Shown piece after piece: positions 1 to 10,738 of a stretch of 64,000 nucleotides of DNA (the stretch's first letter is position 1; each line of letters begins with the position of its first letter). The stretch is taken from the NCBI GenBank assembly GCA_963556145.1, contig OY744463.1:6262001-6326000 (forward strand), written 5' to 3'. The notes below the pieces were generated by a model, which saw only the letters and a program-made list of their open reading frames with translations, was not told where the DNA came from and did not search any database. The stretch comes from Hygrocybe punicea (Eukaryota; Basidiomycota; Agaricomycetes; Agaricales; Hygrophoraceae). A program made the translations under genes and the position numbers.

Positions 1-102
1 ACTAATATGGTTTGACGTAGTACTGGAAGTAGATATTAGGATACCACAGCCTTCAAGTTACTACAAATCAAATTATAAAGTATTTATGTATCGCTCCACC
101 AT

Positions 103-1072
103 TCATTTCATAACGCTAGCGGCTTTCAATTGAGGCCATGGCGGAAGACCAAAAATGTTGGGTAGATCGGCCCACAGAGCAGTCCTAGCATTCTGGTAGT
201 TGATCCTGGACGCAGCAAGACATACTGGACACACATTGGACGCATATTCTTCCCAATCAAATCCATCCCACAGAGGGTCACATCCATCCGCGTCGTCCGT
301 GTTCGTGAACACGGCCTGCAGCCGGGCAGAATTGCAGGCAGCGCGGCTGCTGCACACCGTCATGCCCTCATTTGCGCCGAGAAAATTGAAGACAATGCGG
401 CGTTTTGCGGTAAGCAGTGTTTGGCGGGCAACCAGACATGCCTGCTGGTCTGTGGAACTCAGGGCGAAGTGTGATCCGTTCCACGTCACACCATCTAAGA
501 TATCCCCCACCGAACGGACAGAGCAGCAGTACATGATTGTCGGAAGAATGCTTGATACGTTGGCTTCTCTGGCGAGCAGCATAACTGCGATCGGGGGACA
601 CTCTTCTGGAGAGAAGGGCAGTGTGGTATCGCGTTTGTCCCAAGTTTCGAGAGTAAGAGAATACGCATTTTTCAGATGGGACATGGCAATGTGGCGTAGG
701 CCTTTGACATTGTATTTCGTGCTTAATCGGAGAACTCCAGCGAGTACGGGAAACTCGATTTCCTGCGCTGTCTCAAAAAATCTGCGACATATTGTTGAGT
801 CTATGAAGTGAAACAGGAGGTTGCTTGCCGTACTCTGGCCGGTAAACAGCTTTCAGAAAATACGTCAGATCGTCAGCCGAGTCGTCAAGACGCACAAAAG
901 GGCACCCCTCCATAAAGTGCGCCTGTGGAGGTGATAGGATGCCGCGAAGTACTGAAGACCTTATTGTTAAGATGCTTTTGTACACGCGGAATAGGCTCGA
1001 CTCCGCCAGTAGAACCAATGTCCCGTTGTCGAACCACAAATCCTCGATTCGCCGGGTGTTATCGATGTCCAT
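103..1072 (-). CDS. BTB/POZ domain protein, two exons
   Basis: The gene reads on the minus strand as two exons, 1072-834 and 781-103, separated by a 52-base intron (833-782) with GT..CAG ends. Splicing restores one frame of 305 residues. The N-terminal half (about residues 15-110) has the mushroom-type BTB/POZ pattern: LWFDNGTLVLLAE, then SILTIRSSVLRGIL, then VRLDDSADDLTYFLKAVY, and after the intron VLAGVLRLSTKYNVKGLRHI. The C-terminal half (CPPIAVMLLAREANVSSILP, then a Cys-containing segment CPVCLAASRINY) is typical of the large mushroom family of BTB proteins. BTB domains mediate protein-protein contacts, often dimerisation or cullin-3 recruitment; the partner here is unknown. The start at 1072 places the BTB fold at the usual distance from the N-terminus. 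It has no stops or frameshifts and looks like a functional host gene. Confidence 0.88.
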
Positions 1073-1464
1073 CTAATGTGCAGAAATTGGTGGATAAAGC
1101 GTAAGTCAGTCCAGCAATGAAGCAGCCTACATTGTAGAATCTCTCAGGATATGAACAAGTCGAATCGATTATGGATTTCTATACATTTTACCCATTTGAT
1201 TTATTTGATTTCACGTGACTCACGTGACGTCGTTAGTTTACGATCAAGATTCTACACCGAGACGTGGGCCAGCGTAGGGCGTATGCAGGTCGGGCAGGAT
1301 GGGCATTCCGGTGAGCGACTTCATTGACTGTCCGAGTATGCTGTTGAATTAGGAATTGCTCGGCATTCACGGTGATACAAGCAGCTTGCATAGAATTCAG
1401 GCACGCCAGCCGCTAGGATTTTAAATAATGAACGTCTGGGCAGCGAGAAACTGGGTTCAACGAG
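1073..1464. promoter_or_regulatory. Intergenic region between BTB gene and ABC pseudogene, with paired CACGTG motifs
   Basis: This divergent spacer holds no coding sequence that I can support. It contains two CACGTG palindromes at 1212-1217 and 1221-1226, the second running into TGACGTC (1225-1231). CACGTG is the classical E-box bound by bHLH factors and TGACGT is a bZIP-type half site. Binding here is inference. The sites lie about 140 bases upstream of the BTB start codon. Confidence 0.35.
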
Positions 1465-3347
1465 ATGCTGTTCTTTCACCCCCCTCCAGCTCCTCCGGCT
1501 TTCGGGCTAGGCAAAGTTCTTCCAGAAGTAAAGGCATCGTGAGTTTCGCACCGTCATATGGAAACCCCCACTTGAAGTTCTGGTTGATTCCCCCAGGCTG
1601 TTTTCGAGACTTGTGTTTCATTGGATTGGTCCATTTCTTAATGTTGGGTACTCAAGGCCCTTGGAGAAAGACGGTGCGTGGCCATAACAGTGAATTCACT
1701 TCTCTAATTTGTTGCTAGACCTTTGGGAGCTCCCCAAGAATTTACAGACATCAAGTATCACGGACGAGCTCGAGACCAATTTCTATAAGAAATGTCCCAC
1801 TGAGAAGAAATCCCCTCTCCTTCACGCAAAACCGAATGATACATCTGGGACTCCACTATTGGCGTATTCAGAGAAGGATATGGATCCAGAGAAAGCTTGG
1901 GATGACTCTGAATCAGAACCTGGTGAAGGTCGTGGGAAGGGGATTAGGAAATCGGTCCACAAGTCATCGCTATTATATGCCTTGCATGAAACATTCTTCT
2001 TCCGGTGGTGGATAGCTGGCATTTTCAGGCTTATTTTGGGTATGCACTTTGGGCCCCACTCGTCCAAGTTTTGATTAACCAAGATATATCTATTCTGTGA
2101 ATTGGGTCAGAAACGCTGAGAGCAACCTCACCCATCGTCACGAAGAAACTCTTGACTTGGCTCACTGACACCTACACGTATTATCATCTCACATAACGAG
2201 GAGCAAGTTTCTGTTTTGATCAAGCCTCGGGGGGTGGGTTTTGGCATTGGACTGGCTTTTGCCCTGTTTGCCATGCAAGGTTTATTTGCGTCATTCCCCC
2301 TCAACATCTCACCCAAGTGACTAAGTACTCTCATCCACATAGAGGCAGCCAGTTTGGTGTGGATTTTGTCTTCAGTCAGATATCTCAGCACTGAAGAGAC
2401 TACTCCGCCATTTCATCCATATGCCTTCCATATTGATGGCATGAACCATCAGATCAGTGGCGCTATCTTCAGGAAGTCATTGTGACTTTCGGGACGTGCC
2501 CGGCTCGAGCACAGCGTGGGACAGATCATGACTATGATTTCTACAGATACCGCGGGGCTTGACTGGTTTGCTCAGTTTGCTCACAAGTGTGTATTTCTTT
2601 CATCATCACTCTCAGACCTCTGATTGTTTGTCAGCCTGTGGATTTCACCGATTGAGGTACTCGATGCTGAAGTTTGTCCTGGCCATATTTCTCAACTGAA
2701 GATCATTGGTTGTGTAGATTGCCATTGGAGGGGCACTCCTCATCAATAACGTGAGTAGCCTCCATTGTTTCCCTGAATGTATTGGGTTTACCGATCCCTA
2801 TGGATTGGCTACTAGTCTGGATATTCGGCTCTCATTGGACTTGGAGTAAGATCCAACGGTTGACTGCCTGATCATTGTTGACGATCTCCTGAGTTAGGTT
2901 TTACTCCTCGGATTTCCTATCCAATTCCTCCTTGTGAAAATGATGTTTGTACAATGCCAGAGAGGCCTCAATATTACTGACACACGACTGCAGCTCACCA
3001 CTGAGGCAAGTTTCCCTTCCGAAGCCATTTTCCAGCATGATATCACTAAGTTATTCTCCACAGGTGCTCAAAGGGATCTGTCTCATTAAATATTATGCAT
3101 GGGAGCAGTTTTACGTCTCGCGGGTCTTGCAGCTGAGGGCATGGGAAATACATACAATCAAGGCCACTGCATAAGCTTTTTTAAGGGGGGGTTTGGGACT
3201 CTGACGCGTGTCACTGAAATGCACACCATAGTATTGCATGGTCTTTGCTTATTGTGGTGGTGGTCTTCACACCTGTATTGGCATCAATCTTGTCCTTTGT
3301 GAGTTGTGGATTCACATTTTTGTGAGTATGATTGAACTGTGGGTTCC
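1465..3347 (+). pseudogene. ABCC-type (Yor1/MRP-like) ABC transporter, N-terminal half, decayed
   Basis: The start is well preserved. Exon 1 (1465-1538) begins MLFFHPPPAPPAFGLGKV; introns at 1539-1596 and 1674-1718 remove cleanly and give WIGPFLNVGYSRPLEKDDL, then WELPKNLQTSSITDELE and HETFFFRWWIAGIF. This is the N-terminal signature of fungal ABCC exporters, before transmembrane domain 1. From about 2035 frames break: LVQVLINQ is in a shifted frame. Later pieces are recognisable up to the gap: KPRGVGFGIGLAFALFAMQG (2220-2280), GAIFRKSL then a stop then GRARLEHSVGQIMTMISTD (2460-2550), IKYYAWEQFYVSRVLQLR (about 3090) and VFTPVLASILSFVSCGF (about 3265). Nucleotide-binding domains are absent and would lie in or beyond the gap. 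It cannot encode a working transporter. Confidence 0.82.
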
Positions 3348-3547
3348 NNNNNNNNNNNNNNNNNNNNNNNNNNNNNNNNNNNNNNNNNNNNNNNNNNNNN
3401 NNNNNNNNNNNNNNNNNNNNNNNNNNNNNNNNNNNNNNNNNNNNNNNNNNNNNNNNNNNNNNNNNNNNNNNNNNNNNNNNNNNNNNNNNNNNNNNNNNNN
3501 NNNNNNNNNNNNNNNNNNNNNNNNNNNNNNNNNNNNNNNNNNNNNNN
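3348..3547. other. Assembly gap of 200 N
   Basis: An unresolved run of exactly 200 N sits at the centre of the inverted duplication, where a palindrome would stop assembly. The missing rest of the ABC transporter copies may lie here. Confidence 0.99.
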
Positions 3548-3604
3548 AATGGAGTCAGTGTGTGCGCACTGAATAGAGTTAGTATGTGCACACACTGACT
3601 CCAT
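3548..3604. repeat. Hairpin-forming repeat at the gap edge
   Basis: The arms 3548-3565 (AATGGAGTCAGTGTGTGC) and 3587-3604 are reverse complements around a loop of about 20 bases. It carries the TGTGCAC-type words that also form clusters near 9.3, 17.6 and 19.0 kb. Confidence 0.75.
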
Positions 3605-3717
3605 TCAGTGCTCATACATCAACGCTATCCAGTGTGCACACGCTATATCCACTGTGTGATTGTCATCTGTGCATGTTCAGTCATCGAGTTTATGCATAAA
3701 TCATTGATCTAAACCAG

Positions 3718-5110
3718 GAACCCACAGTTCAATCATACTCACAAAAATGTGAATCCACAACTCACAAAGGACAAGATTGATGCCAATACAGGTGTGAAGA
3801 CCACCACCACAATAAGCAAAGACCATGCAATACTATGGTGTGCATTTCAGTGACACGCGTCAGAGTCCCAAACCCCCCCTTAAAAAAGCTTATGCAGTGG
3901 CCTTGATTGTATGTATTTCCCATGCCCTCAGCTGCAAGACCCGCGAGACGTAAAACTGCTCCCATGCATAATATTTAATGAGACAGATCCCTTTGAGCAC
4001 CTGTGGAGAATAACTTAGTGATATCATGCTGGAAAATGGCTTCGGAAGGGAAACTTGCCTCAGTGGTGAGCTGCAGTCGTGTGTCAGTAATATTGAGGCC
4101 TCTCTGGCATTGTACAAACATCATTTTCACAAGGAGGAATTGGATAGGAAATCCGAGGAGTAAAACCTAACTCAGGAGATCGTCAACAATGATCAGGCAG
4201 TCAACCGTTGGATCTTACTCCAAGTCCAATGAGAGCCGAATATCCAGACTAGTAGCCAATCCATAGGGATCGGTAAACCCAATACATTCAGGGAAACAAT
4301 GGAGGCTACTCACGTTATTGATGAGGAGTGCCCCTCCAATGGCAATCTACACAACCAATGATCTTCAGTTGAGAAATATGGCCAGGACAAACTTCAGCAT
4401 CGAGTACCTCAATCGGTGAAATCCACAGGCTGACAAACAATCTGAGGTCTGAGAGTGATGATGAAAGAAATACACACTTGTGAGCAAACTGAGCAAACTG
4501 GTCAAGCCCCATGGTATCTGTAGAAATCATAGTCATGATCTGTTCCATGCTGTGCTCGAGCCGTGCATGACTTCCTGAAGATAGTGCCACTGACCTGATG
4601 GTTCATGCCATCAATATGGAAGGCATATGGATGAAATGGCAGAGAGAAATACAATACACAAACGAATGACACTTACCGCTGTCTGAACAAACAAACCCGT
4701 CACCGTAGCATCTCTGCGGCAGGAGACAGTTGAAAGCATCTTCGGTAGGAGTGAGAAAGAAGACGCACTGTGAAGGTAATGATTCATCAACTGACAGAGT
4801 AGTCTATTCAGTGCTGAGATATCTGACTGAAGACAACATCCACACCAAACTGGCCACCTCTATGCAGATGAGAGTACTTAGTCAGTTGGGTGAGATGTTG
4901 AGGGGGAATGATGCAAACAAACCTTGCATGGTAAACAGGGCAAAAGCCAGTCCAATGCCAAAACCCACCCCCTGAGGCTTGATCAAAACAGAAGCTTGCT
5001 CCTCATTTGTGAGATGATAATACATGTAGGTGTCAGTGAGCCAAGTCAACGTGACGATGGGTGAGGTTGCTCTCAGCGTTTCTGACCCAATTCACAGAAT
5101 AGATATATCC
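3718..5110 (-). pseudogene. Second, inverted copy of the ABCC transporter fragment
   Basis: Read on the minus strand from 5110 to 3718 this repeats the middle of transmembrane domain 1 of the neighbouring ABC pseudogene: the KPxGVGFGIGLAF segment (about 4985-4925), the STDTMGLDQFAQFAH segment (about 4530-4485), IKYYAWEQFYVSRVLQLR (about 3980) and VFTPVLASILSF (about 3800). It lacks the N-terminal exons. It has its own stops and frame breaks, and one stretch (4630-4760) that the left copy has lost. Non-functional. Confidence 0.8.
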
Positions 5111-5222
5111 AATACTTGACCATTTTGGATGATCCAGGGCTCAAAATGATGGGTAAATCTGCTGGATCACAGGTAAGGGTATCTGCGGGTACAGGTACAG
5201 GTACAGCACCAATACTCATGGG
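5107..5222. repeat. Half of a hairpin repeat plus a (GGTACA) word cluster
   Basis: Positions 5113-5142 (starting CAATACTTGACCATTTTGG) match the right arm of the complete hairpin at 33338-33446. Beyond it are repeated GGTACA words and ATGGGTTACCCAT. The combination resembles the interior and end of the GGTACC-word elements near 13.3 and 33.2 kb, so this is probably a truncated relative. Confidence 0.5.
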
Positions 5223-5597
5223 TTACCCATGCCATTCACTAGCATTGATTAGAGTTAATATGTGTGCAGTCATCTCTTGCATATACGTTCTATGAACTGA
5301 CATAAAGACACACTTGCCTTTGTTAATCATGATAGCTTTCCAGTAACATTGCGCCTCTAATTGATTTTGAAGAGATTCTATTTGAGCATAAAGTTCCTGG
5401 TCCTGTTTAAGCAAGTCTTCCACATCATCTTCCATTTGTTTGGTGATTGTCATTGAGAGCCGTTTTCTTTGAGCCTTGTAGTTTTGTAGTATCGATACTA
5501 GTATCATGTCCCACAATTGCAAAGCTGCAGTGGTTCTATGTTGACCGCCATATACATGTAGTTGGTATTGAATCAACTTGGACACATTTTCAATGAC

Positions 5598-6576
5598 TAG
5601 GGATGACCACGGGTTTGTGATGGGTTGGCATGGCCAACACTGCACCCATACCCGCTGAACCCACACCCATAATGGGTACAACCCGTACCGTCCGTTCTGA
5701 CCCTCGGTGCCCCGGTTACCCGTACCCATCTGTCCAAACCCATGGTCCCCCGGTTTTTTCGGAGCCAGGGTGTGCCCAAAGTCGTCGCAAACACCCAGCA
5801 CACATCAATTGATGTGGCTGGTTTGTTTTGCGACGGCTCTGCTGCCCTTGGCCTCTCGACGCACCTGCCAACTTCCACCATCGTCGCTGGAACGGCTTGG
5901 CCACTGGGCGAGAGCCGACGTCGACGATGTTGGTGTTGGGTCGTCGTATCGTCGTGTTAACAGCGTCGTCATTGTCGCATCGTGTCGCCGTCGCTGTTGC
6001 GTCGTGTCACCCTCGCCGTTGCGTCGTGTCGCCGTCACCGTTGCGTCGTGTCGCCGTCGTCGCCACGTCGTGCCGCCGCCGTTTAGCAATGAAACTAAAT
6101 AAAAATAATAAAGTAGCAAGCATTAGCACAAGCCAGTTTAATGAGATGATGATAATTGACGTACCTGACAGCCAGAGGGTGGGCGCACCACCTCACTGGC
6201 TGTTTTCCCGGCCATGCATAAACTCGTCGTGGTCGTTGTTGTTGTAGTTGTTGTTGTAGTTGTTGTTGTTGCTGTTGTTTTGTGTTCATAGTTGTCATTG
6301 TTGTTGTCGTCACGGTTGTTGTTGTTGTCGTCACGGTTGTTGTTGTTGTCGTCACGGTTGTTGTTGTTGTCGTCACGGTTGTTGTTGTTGTCGTCACGGT
6401 TGTTGTTGTAGTCGTTGTTGTAGTCGTCGTCGTGTGTTGACATACCCGTGAAAACCGCGACACCGCGGGTACAGGTGACGGTATGGTCACGGGTGATGAA
6501 ACCAAACACCCTACCTGTACCCGCGCAACCCGTTTTGGTAATACCGCGGGTTGACCCAAACCCGTGGTCAACCCTA
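5598..6576 (-). mobile_element. Non-autonomous hAT-like element, 979 bp
   Basis: The ends are inverted: TAGGGATGACCACGGGTTTG at 5598 and the reverse complement of TAGGGTTGACCACGGGTTTG at 6576. They are flanked by an 8-bp target duplication, tcaatgac (5590-5597) and tcaacgac (6577-6584), with one C/T difference. An 8-bp duplication and TA..-starting ends fit the hAT superfamily. Subterminal DNA is rich in acccgtaccc words. Inside, on the minus strand, is a low-complexity Asn/Thr/Gln exon followed by ASEVVRPPSGCQ and a GTACGT donor (about 6163), then a TTTAG acceptor (about 6100) and a GACGRCGAC-rich second stretch. There is no transposase. It also holds the palindrome acatcaattgatgt (5802-5815). 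Confidence 0.82.
6306..6412. repeat. 21-bp minisatellite inside the hAT-like element
   Basis: About five tandem copies of gtcgtcacggttgttgttgtt. As 21 is a multiple of three, every frame stays open through it, giving repeats such as VTTTTTT or RDDNNNN. Confidence 0.9.
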
Positions 6577-7063
6577 TCAACGACGTGAGTCGGGACACTC
6601 TGTTTCTATGGTTCTCATGTCGATAATGTCCATGGGACTAACACTGACAGGGAATGCATTCGTTATCTGGAATTGGTTGAAGCTGTGGTTTAACAGGGAC
6701 TTGACATGGTTTGTCACTTCCTTTTCTTTCAGAAGGTGATCATTGAACTTGCCAAAATGTAATTCATAGAGTGCTGGCCCGCTGTTCTTTCCATACATTT
6801 TGATTGTCATGTATCCTAAAGTTGCGGCCTGTTTTTTTCTTTCCATGCTAGTAATCTGTTCCAATAACCTTTCCATGTTTCAATCTGCTCAGAATTGATA
6901 ACACCTTTCATAGAGGACTTGGATTTCAACTTGGAGCTACCTTTGAGATTCACCTTGATAATATTGACAATAACTTATTTGATTTGACACTTAATCTTCA
7001 GACTCACCTTTGTCATTGATTTCAATGCAGCAGCAGCAGATTTCTTGGATGAGTTGTTTGACA

Positions 7064-7631
7064 TTCTGATAAATTGTAGATAGCAGTAAAGTTCAGGAAA
7101 AGTGATGAACAAGTAACTCTTACCTCATTTGACTCCCTAATGCTCATGGCAAAGCATGTGGTTACCTCATGGCATTACCGGTAGATTGGTTATCTCATAT
7201 CTTTCAATAAGCGATCTCGGAATCTTGGATAATCAGATGGCCTCTTCAAATACACGTGGATGGGGTGATCACAACTCATAGAAACATTAGTAGTAATACC
7301 AAAAATGAAGCGCATACACCAACATAACTGTATGCACACATAGCATAGTAGACAGGTGTGCTAATATTGATATGCACAGGCCAATGGCCATATCATCTCA
7401 GTTGCACGTTATATGGAAATTGACTGTGTGCATCAATTGTTAATGATTGATTGATAATACCATCTCTCTCTGACCTATGATGATGATGTTGTTCAAGGAC
7501 CATGAAGGACCATCATCTATTGGCGGTTACAGGATGTGCACTGATGGCTTCAACTATGTGTGCATTGTATTCTATAATGCGATTGATTTAGAGTGTGTAA
7601 CTGTTCATTTTGATGGTCATTGTCATATCTA
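7064..7631. other. Stretch with little recognisable content
   Basis: From 7064 to about 7470 I see no gene, repeat or element ends. From 7477 a short plus-strand frame (GYRMCTDGFNYVCIVFYN, HFDGHCHIY) looks like a coding relic that stops where the probable LTR begins. It may belong to the same relic as the fragments further right. Confidence 0.35.
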
Positions 7632-8147
7632 TGCAACTCTGAAGGATTCCAATAAACTCCGCTCCAGACTTTTCCACCGTTTTATCTTATCTTATCCTCT
7701 CATGTATGTTATTGTTCCTTTCCTCATTTATACTCTATTCTTCTTCATCTCCATTTCTCCGAACTCCTATCCGTTCTTTCCCTTTGTTTACTTGTCACCA
7801 TACATAGCAACCTTTTGTTACTTTTATCCTTCTCCGCACTCCGGTTCCTCTTCCGGAGTTCTTATTATCTTTATGTTACTAAGGACTTGACAATTAGTTT
7901 ACCAAGTATATAAGTTAGAACTACAAGTTTTGTAACTCCGTTCTAAAAATCAACTTGAGTTTCCCTCATCCTCAAACTTAGGGCTTTGCCTTAAGCTCAC
8001 TATTAGTCTCTGTCTTTAGTCCAAACCTCCAGACTAATTCTGCTCTATCCACTTGTGCTTACTCAGTACGACTCAAGGAAGTAGCATAACTACTTTGAGA
8101 GTTTGCACCTCCGGTCCTCCAACAACTCCGTTCCATCCGGAGTTGCA
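7632..8147. mobile_element. Probable solo LTR, about 516 bp
   Basis: The segment begins TGCAACTC and ends GAGTTGCA, an 8-bp perfect inverted terminus with the TG..CA ends of LTRs. It contains a TATA-like tatataag near 7906 and is pyrimidine-rich like the gypsy LTRs elsewhere in the window. I could not find a matching target duplication (atcta against cgcct), so the call rests on the termini and composition. Confidence 0.45.
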
Positions 8148-8439
8148 CGCCTCTAACAGTCATTATCTCTATCTTAACCCTTGTCATATCCAATGACATA
8201 TTTTTATGATATGAAAATGCAGCAACAAGTAAATGGGGAAGTGCCATTATTCATATTAGCAGCTTCATGGTAACCAACTCCTTTTTTACTGGCGGAATAA
8301 AAGTGTGCATGTGTCTGAAACACATCAATTGTTCTCTCTCACTCTCACTCTCTCTAAACCAGTCACTTCACCAATCTTAGTTCTCCCCATGAAAAATGTC
8401 TATGGTATCATCAAATGATGGCCAGGAACCCAACAGGTG

Positions 8440-9240
8440 AGAGTGGACCACCAGTTTATGAATAAGAGTCTACTGTTTAAAATCATGCTGAATAGGATCC
8501 ACGAGGGGGAGGATGTCAAGCAAGGTGTAGGAGGACTGCAGATGCCATTCTGCCTATTGGACATATCAGACAAGCTAGGAATGGATGATCCCATGGATCA
8601 GAACGAATTACTGGACAACTTGTACTGAAACATCAACCAAGAACTGAGCCTCCACCAAAGATTCACCATGTCAAGGCCTGTGAATGTGACACTGAGTTCT
8701 CTAGAAAAACAATACAAAAACAAGCTATCATTGGTGGCAATATCATCTCTGCAGAAGCGGACTAGGATATTGTTAGACAAAGATACATGCTACCGGTTCA
8801 ACTCACCGGACATCACGATGTCTTGCGATTAACATTACCTCAATTTTTTCATGGCGGTATCATGCCAGATGGGACTAGATGCAATCCTTCCTAATGTGTG
8901 AGTGGACCACTTATGGATGTTCAAGATGGACATGAAGCAACTGTTCCAGCAATGGAGGATGAACTATGGTAAACTCGGGTTTAATTCAACAGGACAGATG
9001 CTGTATTTCAGACAATGTGTGGATTGTGTTTGTGCCATTGGAATTTGTCAAAAATGTGCTGGAGGATGTATCTGCTGGAAAACAAATGAAGGTCAACAGC
9101 ATGCTGATGATGCAATGGTATCAAAAGTTTGCCATGATTGCCTACAAAAGATGGCATATGAAAACTTGGTCATGAGCCAGGACTATCCATCAGACCTCAG
9201 CACGCAGGCACGAGTCAACATGGAATTGAATATACTGTGA
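8440..9240 (+). pseudogene. Coding relic, unknown family, part 1
   Basis: Plus-strand fragments in several frames: QFMNKSLLFKIMLNRIHEGE (about 8446), a stop at 8625, LGFNSTGQMLYFRQCVDCVC (about 8972), then in a shifted frame NVWIVFVPLEFVKNVLEDVS and back to LVMSQDYPSDLSTQARVN. The alternation of frames with sensible protein-like residues shows decay of a once continuous gene. I do not recognise the product. It probably belongs with the fragments at 9897-11373, 12633-13311 and 15831-16386. Confidence 0.45.
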
Positions 9241-9295
9241 GTGATGAGCGAATCAAACCAAACCCTAACAAAACTTAAGGAATATATATACACCA

Positions 9296-9455
9296 TCATC
9301 TCTGTGTGTGCACTGACTCATCTATATATGTGCACATTTGACTTTGTCAAATGTGTGTGCATTGACTTGTTTGAGTATGTGTGCATTGATTCAGTAGAGG
9401 ATGTGTGCACTGAGGATGTGTGCACTGGCTCATCAGCATATGTGTGCTGATTGTC
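9296..9455. repeat. Cluster of degenerate TGTGTGCACTGA-type repeats
   Basis: At least seven spaced copies of TGTGTGCA(C/T)TGA or TGTGCACATTTGA occur here, with 10-20 bases between them. The same words recur at 3548-3680, 17500-17830 and 18960-19190. Confidence 0.7.
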
Positions 9456-9896
9456 CATCCTAACATACATTGTTCATCCATATTATATGTGTGAAAACTG
9501 ATATATTGTATTTATCTAGGGAGAGAGATACGATGGTATTTAGGCTCGATCAAACCAGGCAACTTCACAATCTCATAAACGAACATTTTGTATCCTATTT
9601 TGACAATGCACCAGACCATTAGAAAGAAGATGGTTTCTTCTTGCATCATTGGCCAATATCTGTCACTACATTATATGGTCCAAACCAGCCCCTCATGAAA
9701 GACGACCAAATAGACCAGGAATTAGACAACTGGAGATGGGACCATTCTTTTGATCACATTAGAAGTATTTCCTTCACCATCACTTCGAACATATGGTAAA
9801 TGATTCAACCTCTTTACACATGGAAGCATCCTAACCCCTTGTCTATTAAGATGTCATGTAGTAGAAGAGTGGGAAGATATCAACATTGATACCATA
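9456..9896. other. Decayed coding stretch without a usable frame
   Basis: Short plus-strand fragments in alternating frames (for example YDGI, QYLSLHYMV) lead into the open frame at 9897. No element ends or other signals seen. Confidence 0.3.
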
Positions 9897-10532
9897 ATGG
9901 AGATGCACCCCATAATATACAATTCACAAAACTTTCAGACTCGAAAACGTATTGATTTGTGCAGGTTCCCTTGTTTTGATAGGTTAGGAGAGCTTATGAA
10001 CATATTTAGCGACAATGGAGATCAAATAGAAAGAAGGTCGCCCATCATTTACGAAGATTTGCCCACTTGCAGTTTGTTGCTTGACCTTGATAGCATTCAT
10101 GAATTATTTAACTCGGTCAGTGACATTCCGACTGTCAATGATGACAATGACTTGGTCATGTACGATCCAGACCTACCCATCATCAAAAAGCTTCATTATT
10201 ACTTGTACCCCCAGGCCTTTCTGAAAAGGTACAGTCACCTACAAGCAAATCACCTCATAGGTTCCTTTAAGAGGCCCCTCGATGCCATCAACAAAGACAT
10301 CTCCTTCAATAGACTTGAAGATAGAGATAGTGACCGCATGGATGATTATGATGATAATGAGAATCAATACTCAGACATGCCTCATCATCCCAGTGCACCG
10401 TTGACTGGAATATTGTTCCAAGCCTACAATGAAGCCATGCACCACATAAGGCCATTGGCCAAGTTCCACAACATCCAGCTCGGCCTCATAACTACTAATC
10501 TCATTGGCACATATGCCCAAGTTGAGGCATAA
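9897..10532 (+). pseudogene. Coding relic, unknown family, part 2 (211 open codons)
   Basis: An uninterrupted frame of 211 codons, starting MEMHPIIYNSQNFQTRKRID and ending in a stop at 10530. It is rich in acidic residues near the C-terminus (DRDSDRMDDYDDNENQYSD) and has no domain that I recognise. It sits between clearly decayed fragments on the same strand, so it is probably the best-kept exon of the larger relic rather than a free-standing gene. No membrane segment or signal peptide is visible. Confidence 0.5.
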
Positions 10533-10738
10533 CCTGCCTCACCAGAGATTTGCAGAGAAAATCAACACCGACAGTCTCACAAAAAACCTAAGGCTCAAAA
10601 ATGTTTATAACCTTGACTTGTTTGCCATGCGACCCCGATATTGTTCCAGATTGTGAGTCCCTCCAGTTCCAACGTGTTCTTCATCTGAAAATAAATGATA
10701 AATAAATTAGGGTTATCTATGAAAAAGTTTTATTACCA

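Larger units (their letters stand above)
2081..5110. repeat. Long inverted duplication of the ABC pseudogene around a gap
   Basis: Positions 2081-3347 reappear in reverse complement at 3718-5110. Near the centre the arms look identical: the 75-codon stretch 2947-3174 and its mirror 4117-3890 translate to the same residues. Outward they diverge, with many substitutions at 2440-2560 against 4500-4620 and about 130 extra bases in the right arm at about 4630-4760. The arms meet at the 200-N gap plus 170 bases of spacer. The outer divergence argues that two real copies exist rather than a simple assembly duplication. Confidence 0.85.
5223..7063 (-). pseudogene. Unknown coiled-coil relic gene, split by a hAT-like element
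   Basis: I do not recognise this gene. On the minus strand a plausible start is at 7063 (MSNNSSKKSAAAALKSMTK) followed by a GTGAGT donor. A further stretch, 6876-6577, reads MERLLEQITSMERKKQAAT and continues for about 95 codons. The 979-bp element at 5598-6576 then interrupts it. On the far side 5590-5223 reads IENVSKLIQYQLHVYGGQ and a Gln/Glu/Lys-rich probable coiled coil (MTITKQMEDDVEDLLKQ). The two sides are in different frames, so an intron or a frameshift is needed between them. Similar coiled-coil residues (LRDQLLRLQKQRDEQE) occur on the minus strand at about 24780-24830. Function unknown. Confidence 0.4.

Noticed and set aside
200..811. Plus-strand frame of 203 codons opposite the BTB gene
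   Set aside because: It is the shadow of the minus-strand BTB exon and has no protein-like pattern of its own.
3211..3615. Frames running through the run of N
   Set aside because: They are artefacts of translating unknown bases.
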